The notes under the pieces: model-generated | What the model was told of the DNA's origin: nothing | Seen by the model: the letters and a program-made list of their open reading frames with translations, nothing else | Databases searched by the model: none | NCBI GenBank assembly: GCA_030426265.1 | Contig: JAUHYP010000009.1 | Location: 39,309-103,308, forward strand | Origin: Gammaproteobacteria bacterium | Lineage (GTDB): Bacteria; Pseudomonadota; Gammaproteobacteria; Xanthomonadales; SZUA-36 | Reading direction: 5' to 3' | DNA: 64,000 nt | In this document: piece after piece, positions 19,561 through 28,929 of the stretch | How the letters are laid out: the number at the start of each line of letters is the position of its first letter | Numbering within the stretch: position 1 is the stretch's first letter | Made by a program: the position numbers and the translations under genes

Positions 19561-19779
19561 TCAGTCGGGCGCGCCGTCATCGACGTATTCGAGGAGGTCG
19601 CCGGGTTGGCAGTCCAGTGCCCGGCAGATGGCCTCGAGGGTCTGGAAGCGAATGCCACGCACCCGGCCGTTCTTGAGCAGCGACAGGTTGGTGAGGGAGA
19701 TGCCCACCTGCTGGGACAACTCCGTCAGGGACATCTTGCGCCGCGCCATGGCCACGTCCAGGTTCACGATGATGGGCAT
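19561..19779 (-). CDS. XRE-family (YozG-like) transcriptional regulator
   Basis: A 72-residue single-domain Cro/CI HTH protein: LDVAMARRKMSLTELSQQVG, then the recognition helix ISLTNLSLLKNGRVRGIRF, and the LEAICRALDCQPGDLLEY tail typical of the YozG group. It probably represses its own operon, since a perfect inverted repeat overlaps its -35 region (see 19819-19856). The neighbouring membrane protein gene starts about 36 nt after its stop. Confidence 0.85.
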   Translation of the reverse strand: MPIIVNLDVAMARRKMSLTELSQQVGISLTNLSLLKNGRVRGIRFQTLEAICRALDCQPGDLLEYVDDGAPD

Positions 19780-19818
19780 CCATTCTTCCGAATTATTTAC
19801 GCAAAACAGTTATTATTT

Positions 19819-19856
19819 TATATAAAACATAAAACATGGGTTTGCAAGCACCCATG
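19819..19856 (-). promoter_or_regulatory. Promoter and operator of the XRE/membrane-protein operon
   Basis: On the minus strand TTGCAA (19847-19842), a 17-nt spacer and TATATA (19824-19819) form a promoter in a strikingly AT-rich stretch. The -35 lies in the 8-nt loop of a perfect inverted repeat CATGGGT/ACCCATG (19835-19841 and 19850-19856). This is the likely binding site of the XRE protein, which would block RNA polymerase there. Confidence 0.5.
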
Positions 19857-19961
19857 ATTGCCGCGTGCGGCCCGCTGCGGCTGACGTTGCCCCCGAACTC
19901 GACCGTGAAGGTGGCGGCCCGCCGGCTTTGAACCCGGGCCGGCGGCCCCCACATCTGGCGG

Positions 19962-20789
19962 ATGAGCGCTTCGTCCTTCCCCATTCCCCGCCACTGGTGG
20001 GGAAAGATCATTCTCGGCCTGTTTGGCCTGGTCAAAGGCGGCCTGTCGGGCGCCTTCATCGGTGTGTTCCTGGGCCATTTCGTCGACAGGATGATCTTCG
20101 GCGTCACCGGCAAGGAGCGCACCCGGCGCATCTTCTTCACCTCACTGTTCGCCTGCCTGGGCCGCGTGAACAAGGCCGACGGCCGGGTGACGGAAGCGGA
20201 GATCGCCTCGGCGCAGAACCTGATGCAGCGCCTGGAACTCGATGCCGACGAACGGCGCATGGCCATCGAGGCCTTCAACCTGGGGAAGGCTGCGGACTTC
20301 GACCTGGAAGGCGAACTGCAGGAATTCATCGGCTACACGCGCATGCGCGGCGACCTCAGGCAGATGTTCATGGAGGTGTTGCTGGAGGGCGCGGCCCTGG
20401 ACGGGCAGATCTCGGCCGCCGAGCGCGACGTACTGGTGCGCGTGGCCAACGCCATCCAGATTCCGCCGATGATCTTCCACGCCATGTACAACGCATTCAC
20501 CGCCAGCCACGGGCCCGGCGGCCACGGCTGGGGAGCGGGCCACGGCCATGCGCGCGGCCCGGCGAGTTCCGCGCCCAGTCTCGACCAGGACTACGCCGCC
20601 CTGGGCATCACCCGCGAGGCCAGCGAGCCGGAAATCAAGCGGGCTTATCGCAAGCTGGTCGGCCAGTACCACCCCGATCGTCTCGTATCGCAGGGCCTGC
20701 CCGAGGAGATGATGGAGAAGGCCAAGGAACGGGTGCGCGACATCAACCTCGCCTACGACCGCATCAAGGCGGCGCGCGGGATCAAGTGA
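19962..20789 (+). CDS. djlA: DjlA-like membrane J-domain co-chaperone
   Basis: A 275-residue protein with the DjlA layout: a short N-terminal glycine-containing membrane segment (about 14-40), a TerB-like helical domain (about 55-180), a Gly/His-rich linker (183-198) and a C-terminal J domain (about 209-275) with YHPDR at 236-240. The HPD triad would stimulate DnaK ATPase at the inner membrane. E. coli DjlA affects capsule and envelope stress signalling; here the role is inferred from family. It stands alone in front of rpe. Confidence 0.87.
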   Translation: MSASSFPIPRHWWGKIILGLFGLVKGGLSGAFIGVFLGHFVDRMIFGVTGKERTRRIFFTSLFACLGRVNKADGRVTEAEIASAQNLMQRLELDADERRMAIEAFNLGKAADFDLEGELQEFIGYTRMRGDLRQMFMEVLLEGAALDGQISAAERDVLVRVANAIQIPPMIFHAMYNAFTASHGPGGHGWGAGHGHARGPASSAPSLDQDYAALGITREASEPEIKRAYRKLVGQYHPDRLVSQGLPEEMMEKAKERVRDINLAYDRIKAARGIK

Positions 20790-20889
20790 CCGGAGTGGGT
20801 CGAGCCCCCGCCGCGGCGAAGGCCAATCCCCGGTTCCATCAAGTACACTGTGCGCGCCGCGCCGCCCCGACACACTGGAACGTCCGATC

Positions 20890-21555
20890 ATGAAGCAGAC
20901 ACCGGTCATCGCGCCCTCGATCCTCTCCGCCGATTTCGCCCGCCTGGGCGAGGACACGGCCGCCGTACTGGCCGCCGGCGCGGACTGGGTCCACTTCGAC
21001 GTGATGGACAACCACTATGTCCCCAACCTGACCTTCGGGCCGATGATCTGCAGTGCGCTGCGCGACTACGGCATCGAGGCGCCCATCGACGTCCACCTGA
21101 TGGTGGAGCCGGTGGACGCCATGATCGAACAGTTCGCGAAGGCGGGCGCCACCCGGATCAGCTTTCATCCCGAAGCCACCCGCCATCTCGACCGGTCCAT
21201 TGAACTGATCCGCGACCTGGGCGCCCAGCCCGGCCTGGTGCTGAACCCGTCCACCCCGGTCGGCGTGCTGGAATGGGCGCTGGAGCGCCTGGACATGGTG
21301 CTGCTGATGACGGTGAACCCCGGCTACGGGGGCCAGTCCTTCATTCCCTACGTCATGGACAAGATCCGTTGCGTGCGCGCGCTGATCGACGAGTCAGGGC
21401 GGGACGTCCGCCTCGAGGTCGACGGCGGGGTGAAGGTCGACAACATCGGCGAGATCTTCGAGGCCGGCGCCGACACCTTCGTCGCCGGATCAGCCATTTT
21501 CGGCAGCGACGACTACGCGGCGACCATCGCCGCCATGCGTGATCAGTTGGGCTGA
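20890..21555 (+). CDS. rpe: Ribulose-phosphate 3-epimerase
   Basis: A 221-residue TIM-barrel epimerase of the pentose phosphate and Calvin pathways. Signature segments: [32 protein letters not shown] (metal and catalytic Asp), [18 protein letters not shown] and the phosphate loop DGGVKVDN. In many gammaproteobacteria rpe is followed by gph and trpE; here a sortase system lies between rpe and trpE. The next gene is convergent, 6 nt away. Confidence 0.96.
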   Translation: MKQTPVIAPSILSADFARLGEDTAAVLAAGADWVHFDVMDNHYVPNLTFGPMICSALRDYGIEAPIDVHLMVEPVDAMIEQFAKAGATRISFHPEATRHLDRSIELIRDLGAQPGLVLNPSTPVGVLEWALERLDMVLLMTVNPGYGGQSFIPYVMDKIRCVRALIDESGRDVRLEVDGGVKVDNIGEIFEAGADTFVAGSAIFGSDDYAATIAAMRDQLG

Positions 21556-21561
21556 CCCGCC

Positions 21562-22158
21562 CTACAAGCCGCTCCTGGGTCCGGTGACGGCCACCACCTC
21601 GTCGCCATCGATCGGCACCGCCGTCACCACCAGCCGCAAGGGCCCGCCCGCCGTCGGCGCGTCGAAGGGATAGCAGGTCACCAGCGTGAGCTGGTCCCGG
21701 TCCTGGCGCGTGGCGAGTTCCTGGTAGCGGCTGTCGACAATGTCCATCCAGGCCACCCGGTAGGCGCGCAGCCGCGCCCCGTCCCACAACGTCAGCCGGT
21801 CGCCGGATTCCAGGTCCCGCAGAGCGGTGAAATGCGTGTCGCGGTGCCCGCTGAGAATCACGTCCTTGCCCGAGACCGGGGTCAGCGTCGCCGGCCCCCA
21901 GGCGAGATTGCGGCCCGAAGCGCCCTCCAGGACGAGCTGGCGCAGGCCCAGTCGCGGAATCTCCAGCACGCCCACGGGCGCGGTGTCGGCCCAGGGCCAG
22001 GGTTTCGGCGCAACCTCACCCGCCTGGCGGGCCTGCCAGGATCGCTCCAGCAGGTACTGGCCCAGCGCGGCCTTGGCGGGCACCCAGGCGGCCTGGGCCG
22101 AGAAGAAAAATGCGGCGGCGAGAACCGCCGCCGCGAAGGGCCGGTGGCGAATGTTCAC
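21562..22158 (-). CDS. Class GN (dedicated-system) sortase
   Basis: A 198-residue sortase with an N-terminal membrane anchor (about 8-25). The transpeptidase residues are all present: His105 in LSGHRDTHF, Cys162 in LTLVTCYPF and Arg175 in GGPLRLVV. Family: the sortases of Gram-negative marine proteobacteria that travel with one substrate and a two-component system. It starts with GTG at 22156-22158 overlapping the substrate gene stop (GTGA), so the two are coupled. It should cut the C-terminal signal of the neighbouring VIT/VWA protein and attach it to an envelope acceptor that is unknown for this class. Confidence 0.9.
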   Translation of the reverse strand: MNIRHRPFAAAVLAAAFFFSAQAAWVPAKAALGQYLLERSWQARQAGEVAPKPWPWADTAPVGVLEIPRLGLRQLVLEGASGRNLAWGPATLTPVSGKDVILSGHRDTHFTALRDLESGDRLTLWDGARLRAYRVAWMDIVDSRYQELATRQDRDQLTLVTCYPFDAPTAGGPLRLVVTAVPIDGDEVVAVTGPRSGL

Positions 22159-24440
22159 GGACGGGGCAGGAGGAGGCCCCGGAACCAGGACACCGGCGAG
22201 CGGAACGGGGGGCGGCCAGGCGCATCCGGAGCGCCGCGACGCAGCCAGGCCACGTTGCCGAAGGGCCGCAGGAACAGCCCGCCGGACACGGCCAGTACCA
22301 GCAGTGACAGCGCGAGCTGCGTTTTCCAGCCGGTCGCCGTGGCGGGAAAGGCCGATCCCTGCGTGCTGCCGGCCGGCAACAGGCTGGGTACGTCGACGCC
22401 GGCGAGCGGCGCGCCCTGGGGGCGGGCCGGGGTGCGGTCGACGGCCACCAGGCTGGTCCACGGAGTGAGCAGGCCATGGGCGAGGGCGACCGTGGTGATT
22501 TCCTGTTCCATGACCGCGGCATCCGCGCCGAACATCATGCTGTCCTGCAGGGACTCGACCTTGCGCCGGGCCCAGAGGGTGGCGAGCGTCTCGGGACCCT
22601 GCTGCGTTTCCGGCCACGCCGCGTGCGCCCAGGGCTGGCCGTTGAGTTCGCCGCACAGTTGCACCTGCTCCGGAACCTCGGGCAACCGCGCGACCACCCA
22701 CAGGGGCTGGCCGGCGTACAGGTCGGGAAGGACTTCGGGGTAGTACTCCGCGTCCACGCCCCAGTCGATGCACAGGTCCGAGACGGCCGGAAGGCGGATG
22801 TAGGCCCACAGGTCGCTCATGCTGTGGGCGACATCCTCCAGTCGGCCGATGTGCGTGTGGTGGCCGCGCCCGATCTCCGCGGCCTTGCGCATGAACCAGC
22901 CGTTCGGCGCCGACCCGATGCCCACGGTGAACAGGCGGCTGTCGCCGAGCCTGTCGGCGATCTCGGCCAGCAGTTCACGCTCGTTGCCCACGCTGCCGTC
23001 GGTGATGAACACCACCTGGCGAATGCCGTCGGCGCCGGCCTGGGCGTTGCCGGAGTGGGCACGCGCGCCCGTGGCGGAGCCCGAAGATTGCCGGGGGGGC
23101 TGCTTGAGCGCCTGGCGCAGCGCCGGCGCCATCTCCGTGCCGCCGTCCGCGTGCAGTTTGCGAATCCAGGCGCGGGCTTCGGCAAGGTGGCGCTCGGTCA
23201 CCGGCACCGACTCGGCGAACAGCGGTTCGGTGATCGAGTTGAACTGCACGAGATTGAACCGATCCCCAGGCTGCAGTTCCTCAAGGGCTTCCAGCAGGGC
23301 GGCGCGGGCCTGTTCGATGGACGCGCCCTGCATGGAGCCGGAGGTGTCGATGACGAAGACCACTTCGCGGGACATGGGGCGCAGGGCCTCGTCCCGCGGT
23401 GGCACGAGCATCAACTGGGCGTAGACCTCGTCGCCGTCGGACCAGGTGGACAGGGCCGATTCCGGGAACAGCCCCAGTTCCGGCGTCCAGCGCAGTTCGA
23501 AGGTTCGGTCCGGGCGCTCTTCCGGGTTCAACAGGGTCACCTGGTAGCCGGACGCCAGGGCCTGGATGTCGACGTCGTGGTGCAGGCTTTCCACGGTGGC
23601 GAGCGGTACACCGGCCTCGAGGTCCACCTGCAGGTGCAGGCGGTGAGGGTTCCCCTGTTGCAGTGACACGAGTTGGGGGTGGGGGGCGCTGACGCCGCTG
23701 CCGGGTTGCCGCTCGCTGCCCCAGCGCGGCGTGAAGGTGGTGGGCAGGGCCAGGTGGAAGCTGCCGTCACGCCATTCGACGTTGGCCAGGAAGCCGATCA
23801 TCACGTGCACCGTCTCGCCGGGGCCGATGTTGGCCAGGCGCGTGCTGAACTGGTTCTCGCGTTCCTGGCTCACCAGGCTGGCGGTCCGGCCCTCGGAGCG
23901 GGCCTGCTGGTACACCCGTTGCGCGGATTCCCGCTCACGAATCTCACCCTTCAGGACGCGGTCGCCCACCTGGATGGTCAGGCGGTCCACGGCGGCGCCA
24001 TCCGGCAGGGGAAAGCGGTAGGTGCCCTCCACCCAGTCGTTACCGTCGTTGCGGAAGCTCTGCAGCACGTGAACCCGCGCCACAAGTCCCGCCACCTCGG
24101 CGTGCAGGGTGGTGTCCAGGGCCAGCACGGTGCGGGCCTGTTCGCCGGCTTCCAGGGTGAGGCCCCAGGCCGCCGCATCCTGGGCGTGGGCGCTCACCGA
24201 GCGCAGCGCCAGCAGGAGCAGGAACACGCCCGCCAGGGTCAGCAGGACGTGGTCCTGCCAGCGCAGGCGGTTGCGGGGCTCGTGCGCTGCCACCCGGCGC
24301 GGCGATCCGGCACTCGAATCCGGCCAGGGCCCGGCGGTCGGTCCCTGTCGCTGGTAGCGATCCAGGTACTGCTGGGGATGGCGCCGGCGGCTGTCCGCCT
24401 CCAGGCGTTGGAGAATGGTGGGGTGGCGACGGTCGTTCAT
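22155..24440 (-). CDS. VIT/VWA-domain sortase substrate protein
   Basis: A 761-residue surface protein. In order: a cytoplasmic N-tail, a membrane/signal segment (about 65-85), a VIT domain (about 90-220), a VWA domain with the MIDAS motif DTSGS near residue 365, and a C-terminal sorting signal made of FPATATG (698-704), a hydrophobic helix and an Arg-rich tail. The motif departs from the usual LPXTG-like start (Phe instead of Leu). The ATG at 24438-24440 has AAGGAG upstream; a start 11 codons earlier lacks an SD. It is coupled to the sortase that should process it. Confidence 0.88.
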   Translation of the reverse strand: MNDRRHPTILQRLEADSRRRHPQQYLDRYQRQGPTAGPWPDSSAGSPRRVAAHEPRNRLRWQDHVLLTLAGVFLLLLALRSVSAHAQDAAAWGLTLEAGEQARTVLALDTTLHAEVAGLVARVHVLQSFRNDGNDWVEGTYRFPLPDGAAVDRLTIQVGDRVLKGEIRERESAQRVYQQARSEGRTASLVSQERENQFSTRLANIGPGETVHVMIGFLANVEWRDGSFHLALPTTFTPRWGSERQPGSGVSAPHPQLVSLQQGNPHRLHLQVDLEAGVPLATVESLHHDVDIQALASGYQVTLLNPEERPDRTFELRWTPELGLFPESALSTWSDGDEVYAQLMLVPPRDEALRPMSREVVFVIDTSGSMQGASIEQARAALLEALEELQPGDRFNLVQFNSITEPLFAESVPVTERHLAEARAWIRKLHADGGTEMAPALRQALKQPPRQSSGSATGARAHSGNAQAGADGIRQVVFITDGSVGNERELLAEIADRLGDSRLFTVGIGSAPNGWFMRKAAEIGRGHHTHIGRLEDVAHSMSDLWAYIRLPAVSDLCIDWGVDAEYYPEVLPDLYAGQPLWVVARLPEVPEQVQLCGELNGQPWAHAAWPETQQGPETLATLWARRKVESLQDSMMFGADAAVMEQEITTVALAHGLLTPWTSLVAVDRTPARPQGAPLAGVDVPSLLPAGSTQGSAFPATATGWKTQLALSLLVLAVSGGLFLRPFGNVAWLRRGAPDAPGRPPFRSPVSWFRGLLLPRP

Positions 24441-24628
24441 GACGGGCTCCTTCGATCGTGGCGCCCATTGCAACCCCGCCCCGTGGCCGCGCCATGCCGC
24501 TTTCGGACACGCCGCGGGCGAGATTCGGGCGAAGCGGTGGCAGCGGTGCCGTTCGGCCCTGCGTCTGCCTGCGCTTTGCCGGGACAGGCCGTATCATTCG
24601 CGCTGGAAACATGGATGCCCGGGAGCCC

Positions 24629-25321
24629 ACCGTGCAAAGAACCATCGCCATCGTCGAAGACGAAGTCGCCATCCGCCAGAACTACGCGGAGGCCCTGCGG
24701 CGTTACAACTACCGGGTCGTCGGTTACGGAGACCGGGGCTCGGCCCTGGAGGCCTTCCGGCGCCGCCTGCCGGACCTGGTGATCATCGACGTGGGCCTGG
24801 GCGAGGACGTGGAAGGCGGCTTCGAACTCTGTCGCGAACTGAGGGCCCTGTCCCGCGGACTGCCGATCATCTTCCTGACGGCCCGTGATTCGGACCTGGA
24901 CGTCATCTCGGGGCTGCGCCTGGGCGCCGACGACTACCTGACCAAGGACATCAGCCTGCCGCACCTGGTGACGCGCGTCGCCGCCCTGTTCCGGCGGGTG
25001 GAGGCGCTGTCCGGGGACCGCGCCGAGGAGCAGCGCCTGGTGCGCGGCGAGCTGTCGCTGTCGCGCGACCGCATGGAAGTGAGCTGGAAGGGCCAGGCCG
25101 TCCCCCTGACGGTGACCGAGTTCTGGATCATCCACTCGCTGGCGCGCCATCCCGGCCACGTGCGCACCCGACAGCAACTGATGGACGACGCCAGCGTGCT
25201 GGTCGACGACCAGACCATCACCAGCCACGTGAAGCGCATCCGCCGCAAGTTCGAGGCCAGCGACCCGGCCTTCGACCAGCTCCATACCGTCTACGGCGCC
25301 GGCTATCGCTGGGATTCCTGA
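24629..25321 (+). CDS. Response regulator of the dedicated sortase system
   Basis: An OmpR-type regulator of about 230 residues. The receiver domain opens with TIAIVEDE, has the phospho-acceptor Asp in LVIIDVGLG and the conserved Lys in YLTKDI. The C-terminal winged HTH has QTITSHVKRIRRKF. The GTG at 24629 is preceded by GGGAG at 6 nt; an ATG at 24611 with a weak SD is the alternative. It is divergent from the sortase/substrate genes across about 190 nt and is followed 48 nt later by its kinase. It likely controls the sortase operon. Confidence 0.87.
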   Translation, partial: TVQRTIAIVEDEVAIRQNYAEALRRYNYRVVGYGDRGSALEAFRRRLPDLVIIDVGLGEDVEGGFELCRELRALSRGLPIIFLTARDSDLDVISGLRLGADDYLTKDISLPHLVTRVAALFRRVEALSGDRAEEQRLVRGELSLSRDRMEVSWKGQAVPLTVTEFWIIHSLARHPGHVRTRQQLMDDASVLVDDQTITSHVKRIRRKFEASDPAFDQLHTVYGAGYRWDS

Positions 25322-25368
25322 TGCGGCGGGGCAGGGCCGAAGCCGGCCGTTCGCGGTAATCTCGCGCC

Positions 25369-27381
25369 ATGACCCTCCGCACCCAGATGCTGACGCTCTC
25401 CCTGGCCACGCTGCTGGTGCCGTGGTTCGGGTGGATGCTGGTGCAGGAACTGGAGGAGTTTCTGCGCGCCAACCAGGAGACCGCCCTGCAGGACGCGGCG
25501 CGCACCGTGGCGCGGGCGCTGCCGGGCAATGCCCAGGCGCAGCTCTATGGCCGCAACGGCGTGCTGCCCCTGCGGCCCTTCGAATCGCGACCCATCATCG
25601 ACGGTTATCCGGGGGAGTGGCTCGAACCCGGGAGCGCCCTGCGCTACGGCACGCCGGGTGAGGAGCCGCGCCTGGCGCTGATGGCCGGGCGCTGGCGCGG
25701 CCAGGACCACCTGTTCATCGAAGTGACGGACCGCACGCCGCGCCGTGAGCAGCCGCCGGCCTCGGACGCGGCCGGCGCGCCGGCGGACGCCCTGCTGCTG
25801 TTCCTGCGCAGCGACCGGGGGCTCACCCAGTACCGGATCCAGACCGCCGCCCCGGGGCCGTTGCTGGTCAGCAGCCAGACCGCCGGCGGCGGGCAGATCG
25901 AAGGCCACTGGATCGACACCGACCGTGGATACCAGCTGGAACTGGCGCTGCCGCCCACGACACGAGGCATGGACCTCGCGCTGGGCGTACAGGACGTGCG
26001 CGTCGACCGCTCCGGCGTGACGCGCCTGGCGGAAGCAGGCACCTTGCAGGACGGGCGCCCCGTGAGCTGGCTGGTGCCGACGCCCCAGGACGACACCCTC
26101 TCGGGCTGGCTGCGCCAGGTCGCGCCGGCCAACGCCCGGGCCTGGGTCGTGGACCGCCGCGGCTGGGTGGTGGCGGACACCGGCCCCCGCGGCCCCTCGG
26201 CCGGCCGGGATCCCAGCTGGGTGGAGCGCTTCATCTTCTGGCTGGTGGCGGGCGGCGAAGTGGAACTGCTGGAGCCCCGTCCCGACCTGGTCATGCGCTT
26301 TGACGGGGAGGTCGTGACATCGGCGCTGGATGGCGCCGCGGCCTCGGCCTGGGGGGGCGACCCGGACACGGCGGAAATCCGCAACACCGTGGCCCAGCCC
26401 GTCGCCGCTGGCGAGACCCGGCTCGGCGCCGTGGTGCTGGAGGCGGACACGGACGGCGCGCTGCTGTTCACCAACCGGACGCTGGGGCGCCTGCTGCTCA
26501 TCAGCCTGGCGCTGAGCCTGGTGCTGGTGCTGGGGCTGTGGTTCCTGGCCACGCGCCTGTCGCGCCGCGTGCAATCGCTCAGCAGCGCCGTGAGCGAGGC
26601 CATGAGCGACGCCGGCCAGCCGCGCGACCTGCCCATGACCGGGGACCGCGACGAGTTGGGTGAACTGGCCCGCAACAACGCCCGCCTGCTGCGCGCCGTC
26701 GCCGACTACACCCGCTACCTGCGCAACCTGGCGGGGCGCCTGTCGCACGAACTCAAGACGCCGCTGGCCATCACCCGCACCTCCCTGGACAACCTCGCCA
26801 GCGGCGAACTGGACGAAGATGCGCGCCGCTACCTCTCCCGGGCCCGCGAGGGGCTGGACCGCCAATCCGCCATCGTGCGCGCCATGAGCGAGGCCAGTCG
26901 CCTGGAGGCCGCCGTCGCCGCGGCGGATTGGGAACAGGTCGACCTGGCGCAGATCGTGCGCGCCTGCGCCGAGGGCTACCGAAGCGTGCATCCCGGGCGC
27001 GACATCGCGCTCTCGCTGCCCGAAGAGCCGGTGCCCACCCGCTGCGCACCGGACCTGCTCGCCCAGGCCCTGGACAAGCTGGTGGACAACGCCCTGGGCC
27101 TGACCGGCCCCGACGACACCGTCACCATCAGCCTGAAAGCCACGGGCAACTGGCGCCACCTGGCCGTGCGCAACACCGGGACGCACCTGCCCGAAGCCTT
27201 CCGCGACCAGCTGTTCGATTCGCTGGTCTCGGTGCGCGAACCCGGCGCCGGCGGGCTGCACCTGGGCCTGGGCCTCCACATCGTGCGCCTGGTGGCCGAG
27301 GCGCATGACGGCCAGGCCGAAGCCGACAACCTCCCCGAAGGTGCCGGCGTCGTCTTCACCCTCCATCTCCCGGCCGGCTGA
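25369..27381 (+). CDS. Sensor histidine kinase of the dedicated sortase system
   Basis: A 670-residue membrane kinase: a first transmembrane segment (about 8-25), a long periplasmic sensor region (about 30-370, with beta-rich features resembling a carbohydrate/CBM9-like fold), a second transmembrane segment (about 374-392), a HAMP-like linker, a HisKA domain with phospho-acceptor His460 in LSHELKTPLAITR and an HATPase domain with DNALG and GLGLHIVRL. It pairs with the regulator upstream. The large extracytoplasmic part suggests it senses an envelope or polysaccharide cue. Confidence 0.88.
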   Translation: MTLRTQMLTLSLATLLVPWFGWMLVQELEEFLRANQETALQDAARTVARALPGNAQAQLYGRNGVLPLRPFESRPIIDGYPGEWLEPGSALRYGTPGEEPRLALMAGRWRGQDHLFIEVTDRTPRREQPPASDAAGAPADALLLFLRSDRGLTQYRIQTAAPGPLLVSSQTAGGGQIEGHWIDTDRGYQLELALPPTTRGMDLALGVQDVRVDRSGVTRLAEAGTLQDGRPVSWLVPTPQDDTLSGWLRQVAPANARAWVVDRRGWVVADTGPRGPSAGRDPSWVERFIFWLVAGGEVELLEPRPDLVMRFDGEVVTSALDGAAASAWGGDPDTAEIRNTVAQPVAAGETRLGAVVLEADTDGALLFTNRTLGRLLLISLALSLVLVLGLWFLATRLSRRVQSLSSAVSEAMSDAGQPRDLPMTGDRDELGELARNNARLLRAVADYTRYLRNLAGRLSHELKTPLAITRTSLDNLASGELDEDARRYLSRAREGLDRQSAIVRAMSEASRLEAAVAAADWEQVDLAQIVRACAEGYRSVHPGRDIALSLPEEPVPTRCAPDLLAQALDKLVDNALGLTGPDDTVTISLKATGNWRHLAVRNTGTHLPEAFRDQLFDSLVSVREPGAGGLHLGLGLHIVRLVAEAHDGQAEADNLPEGAGVVFTLHLPAG

Positions 27382-27454
27382 GCAATCAATTGACCGGGAA
27401 GTGTGGGAGAATCCGGGGACATACCAAGAACCACCGGGCCGACCCCAGCTTTTC

Positions 27455-28927
27455 GTGAACAAGCAGCAGTTCGAACAACTCGCCGCCGACGGCTATGACC
27501 GGGTGCCCGTCTGGCGTACGGTGCTCGCCGACCTGGACACGCCGCTGTCGGTATTCCTGAAACTGGCCGATGGGCCGGACTCCTTCCTGTTCGAGTCCGT
27601 CGAGGGCGGCGAGACCTGGGCGCGCTATTCCATCATCGGCCTGCCGGCCCGCCAGCGCTTCACCATCAACGGCCACCGCCTGGCCACCTTCGAGCTCGGC
27701 CGCAAGGTGGCCGAGGAAGAACTGGACGATCCGCTCGCGGCCGTGGAGGCCCTGCGCGAAAAGTTCCGCGTGCCGGACCTGGACGAGCTGCCGGTGTTCA
27801 GCGGCGGGCTGGTCGGCTACTTCGGTTACGAGACCGTGGAGCTCCTCGAGCCGCGCCTGTCCGGCAACGGCAAGCGCGACGAGATCGGCACCGACGACAT
27901 CGTCCTTCTGCTGGCCGAGGAAGTGGCGGTGTTCGACCGCCTCGAAGGCCGCCTGTGGCTGCTGGTGAACGTCGACCCCAAACGGGCCGGCGCCTGGGAG
28001 GAGGCCCGTCGCCGCCTGGACCAGCTCGAACACCGGCTGCGCGCCGGCAGCACCGGGTACGGCCTGGCCGTGAGCGGCGCCGCCGTGGCCGAGGGCGACT
28101 TCCGCTACGGCTTCGAGAAACCCGATTTCCTGGCGGCGGTCGCGCGCAGCAAGGAGTACATCCTGGCCGGGGACATTTTCCAGGTGGTGCTCAGCCAGCG
28201 CATGAGCGTGCCGTTCACCGCCCGGCCCATCGACGTCTACCGCGCCCTGCGGGTGCTCAATCCCTCCCCCTACATGTACTTCATCGATCTCGGCGACACG
28301 CAGATCGTGGGCTCCTCGCCCGAGGTGCTGGTGCGCGTCCAGGACCGGCGCATGACCGTGCGCCCCATCGCCGGCACGCGGCCCCGCGGCGCGACCCCTG
28401 AAGCGGACCGCGCCCTGGCCGAGGAGTTGATGGAAGATCCCAAGGAGCGCGCCGAGCACCTGATGCTGGTCGACCTGGGCCGCAACGACGTGGGTCGCGT
28501 GGCGGCGACCGGCACGGTCAGCGTCACCGACAGCATGGTCATCGAGCGCTACAGCCACGTGATGCACATCGTCTCGCAGGTCGAGGGCGACCTGGCGCCG
28601 GAGGCCAGCGCCATGGACGCCATCCGCGCCGCCTTCCCGGCCGGCACCCTGTCGGGCGCGCCGAAGATCCGCGCCATGGAAATCATCGCCGAGCTCGAGC
28701 CGGTGAAACGCAACATCTACGCCGGCGCCGTCGGTTACCTGAGCTGGCACGACGACGCCGACCTCGCCATCGCCATCCGCACGGCCGTGATCCGTGGCGG
28801 CGAGCTGCACGTGCAGGCCGGCGCCGGCATCGTCGCCGACTCCGATCCCGAGAAGGAATGGGAGGAGTGCATGAACAAGGGCCGGGCCCTGCTCAACGCC
28901 GTGGACCAGGCGTCTCGGGGCTTGTGA
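27455..28927 (+). CDS. trpE: Anthranilate synthase component I
   Basis: A 490-residue chorismate-using enzyme, the first step of tryptophan synthesis with TrpG. The N-terminal GYDRVPVWRTVLADLDTPLS matches the start of TrpE proteins and fixes the GTG at 27455; the frame stays open 50 codons upstream without similarity. The catalytic block PIAGTRPRGATPEADRAL, DLGRNDVGRV, SHVMHIVS and AGAGIVADS are present. The tryptophan feedback LLES-type element appears as FLFESVEGG (46-54). It is 18 kb from trpGDC, and its stop is followed at once by a TonB receptor start. Confidence 0.96.
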   Translation: MNKQQFEQLAADGYDRVPVWRTVLADLDTPLSVFLKLADGPDSFLFESVEGGETWARYSIIGLPARQRFTINGHRLATFELGRKVAEEELDDPLAAVEALREKFRVPDLDELPVFSGGLVGYFGYETVELLEPRLSGNGKRDEIGTDDIVLLLAEEVAVFDRLEGRLWLLVNVDPKRAGAWEEARRRLDQLEHRLRAGSTGYGLAVSGAAVAEGDFRYGFEKPDFLAAVARSKEYILAGDIFQVVLSQRMSVPFTARPIDVYRALRVLNPSPYMYFIDLGDTQIVGSSPEVLVRVQDRRMTVRPIAGTRPRGATPEADRALAEELMEDPKERAEHLMLVDLGRNDVGRVAATGTVSVTDSMVIERYSHVMHIVSQVEGDLAPEASAMDAIRAAFPAGTLSGAPKIRAMEIIAELEPVKRNIYAGAVGYLSWHDDADLAIAIRTAVIRGGELHVQAGAGIVADSDPEKEWEECMNKGRALLNAVDQASRGL

Positions 28928-28929
28928 GC

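Noticed and set aside
27382..27454. trp attenuator before trpE
   Set aside because: Only 73 nt separate the kinase stop from the trpE start, with no Trp-rich leader peptide or alternate hairpins that I can see; TTGACC at 27390 has no properly spaced -10.
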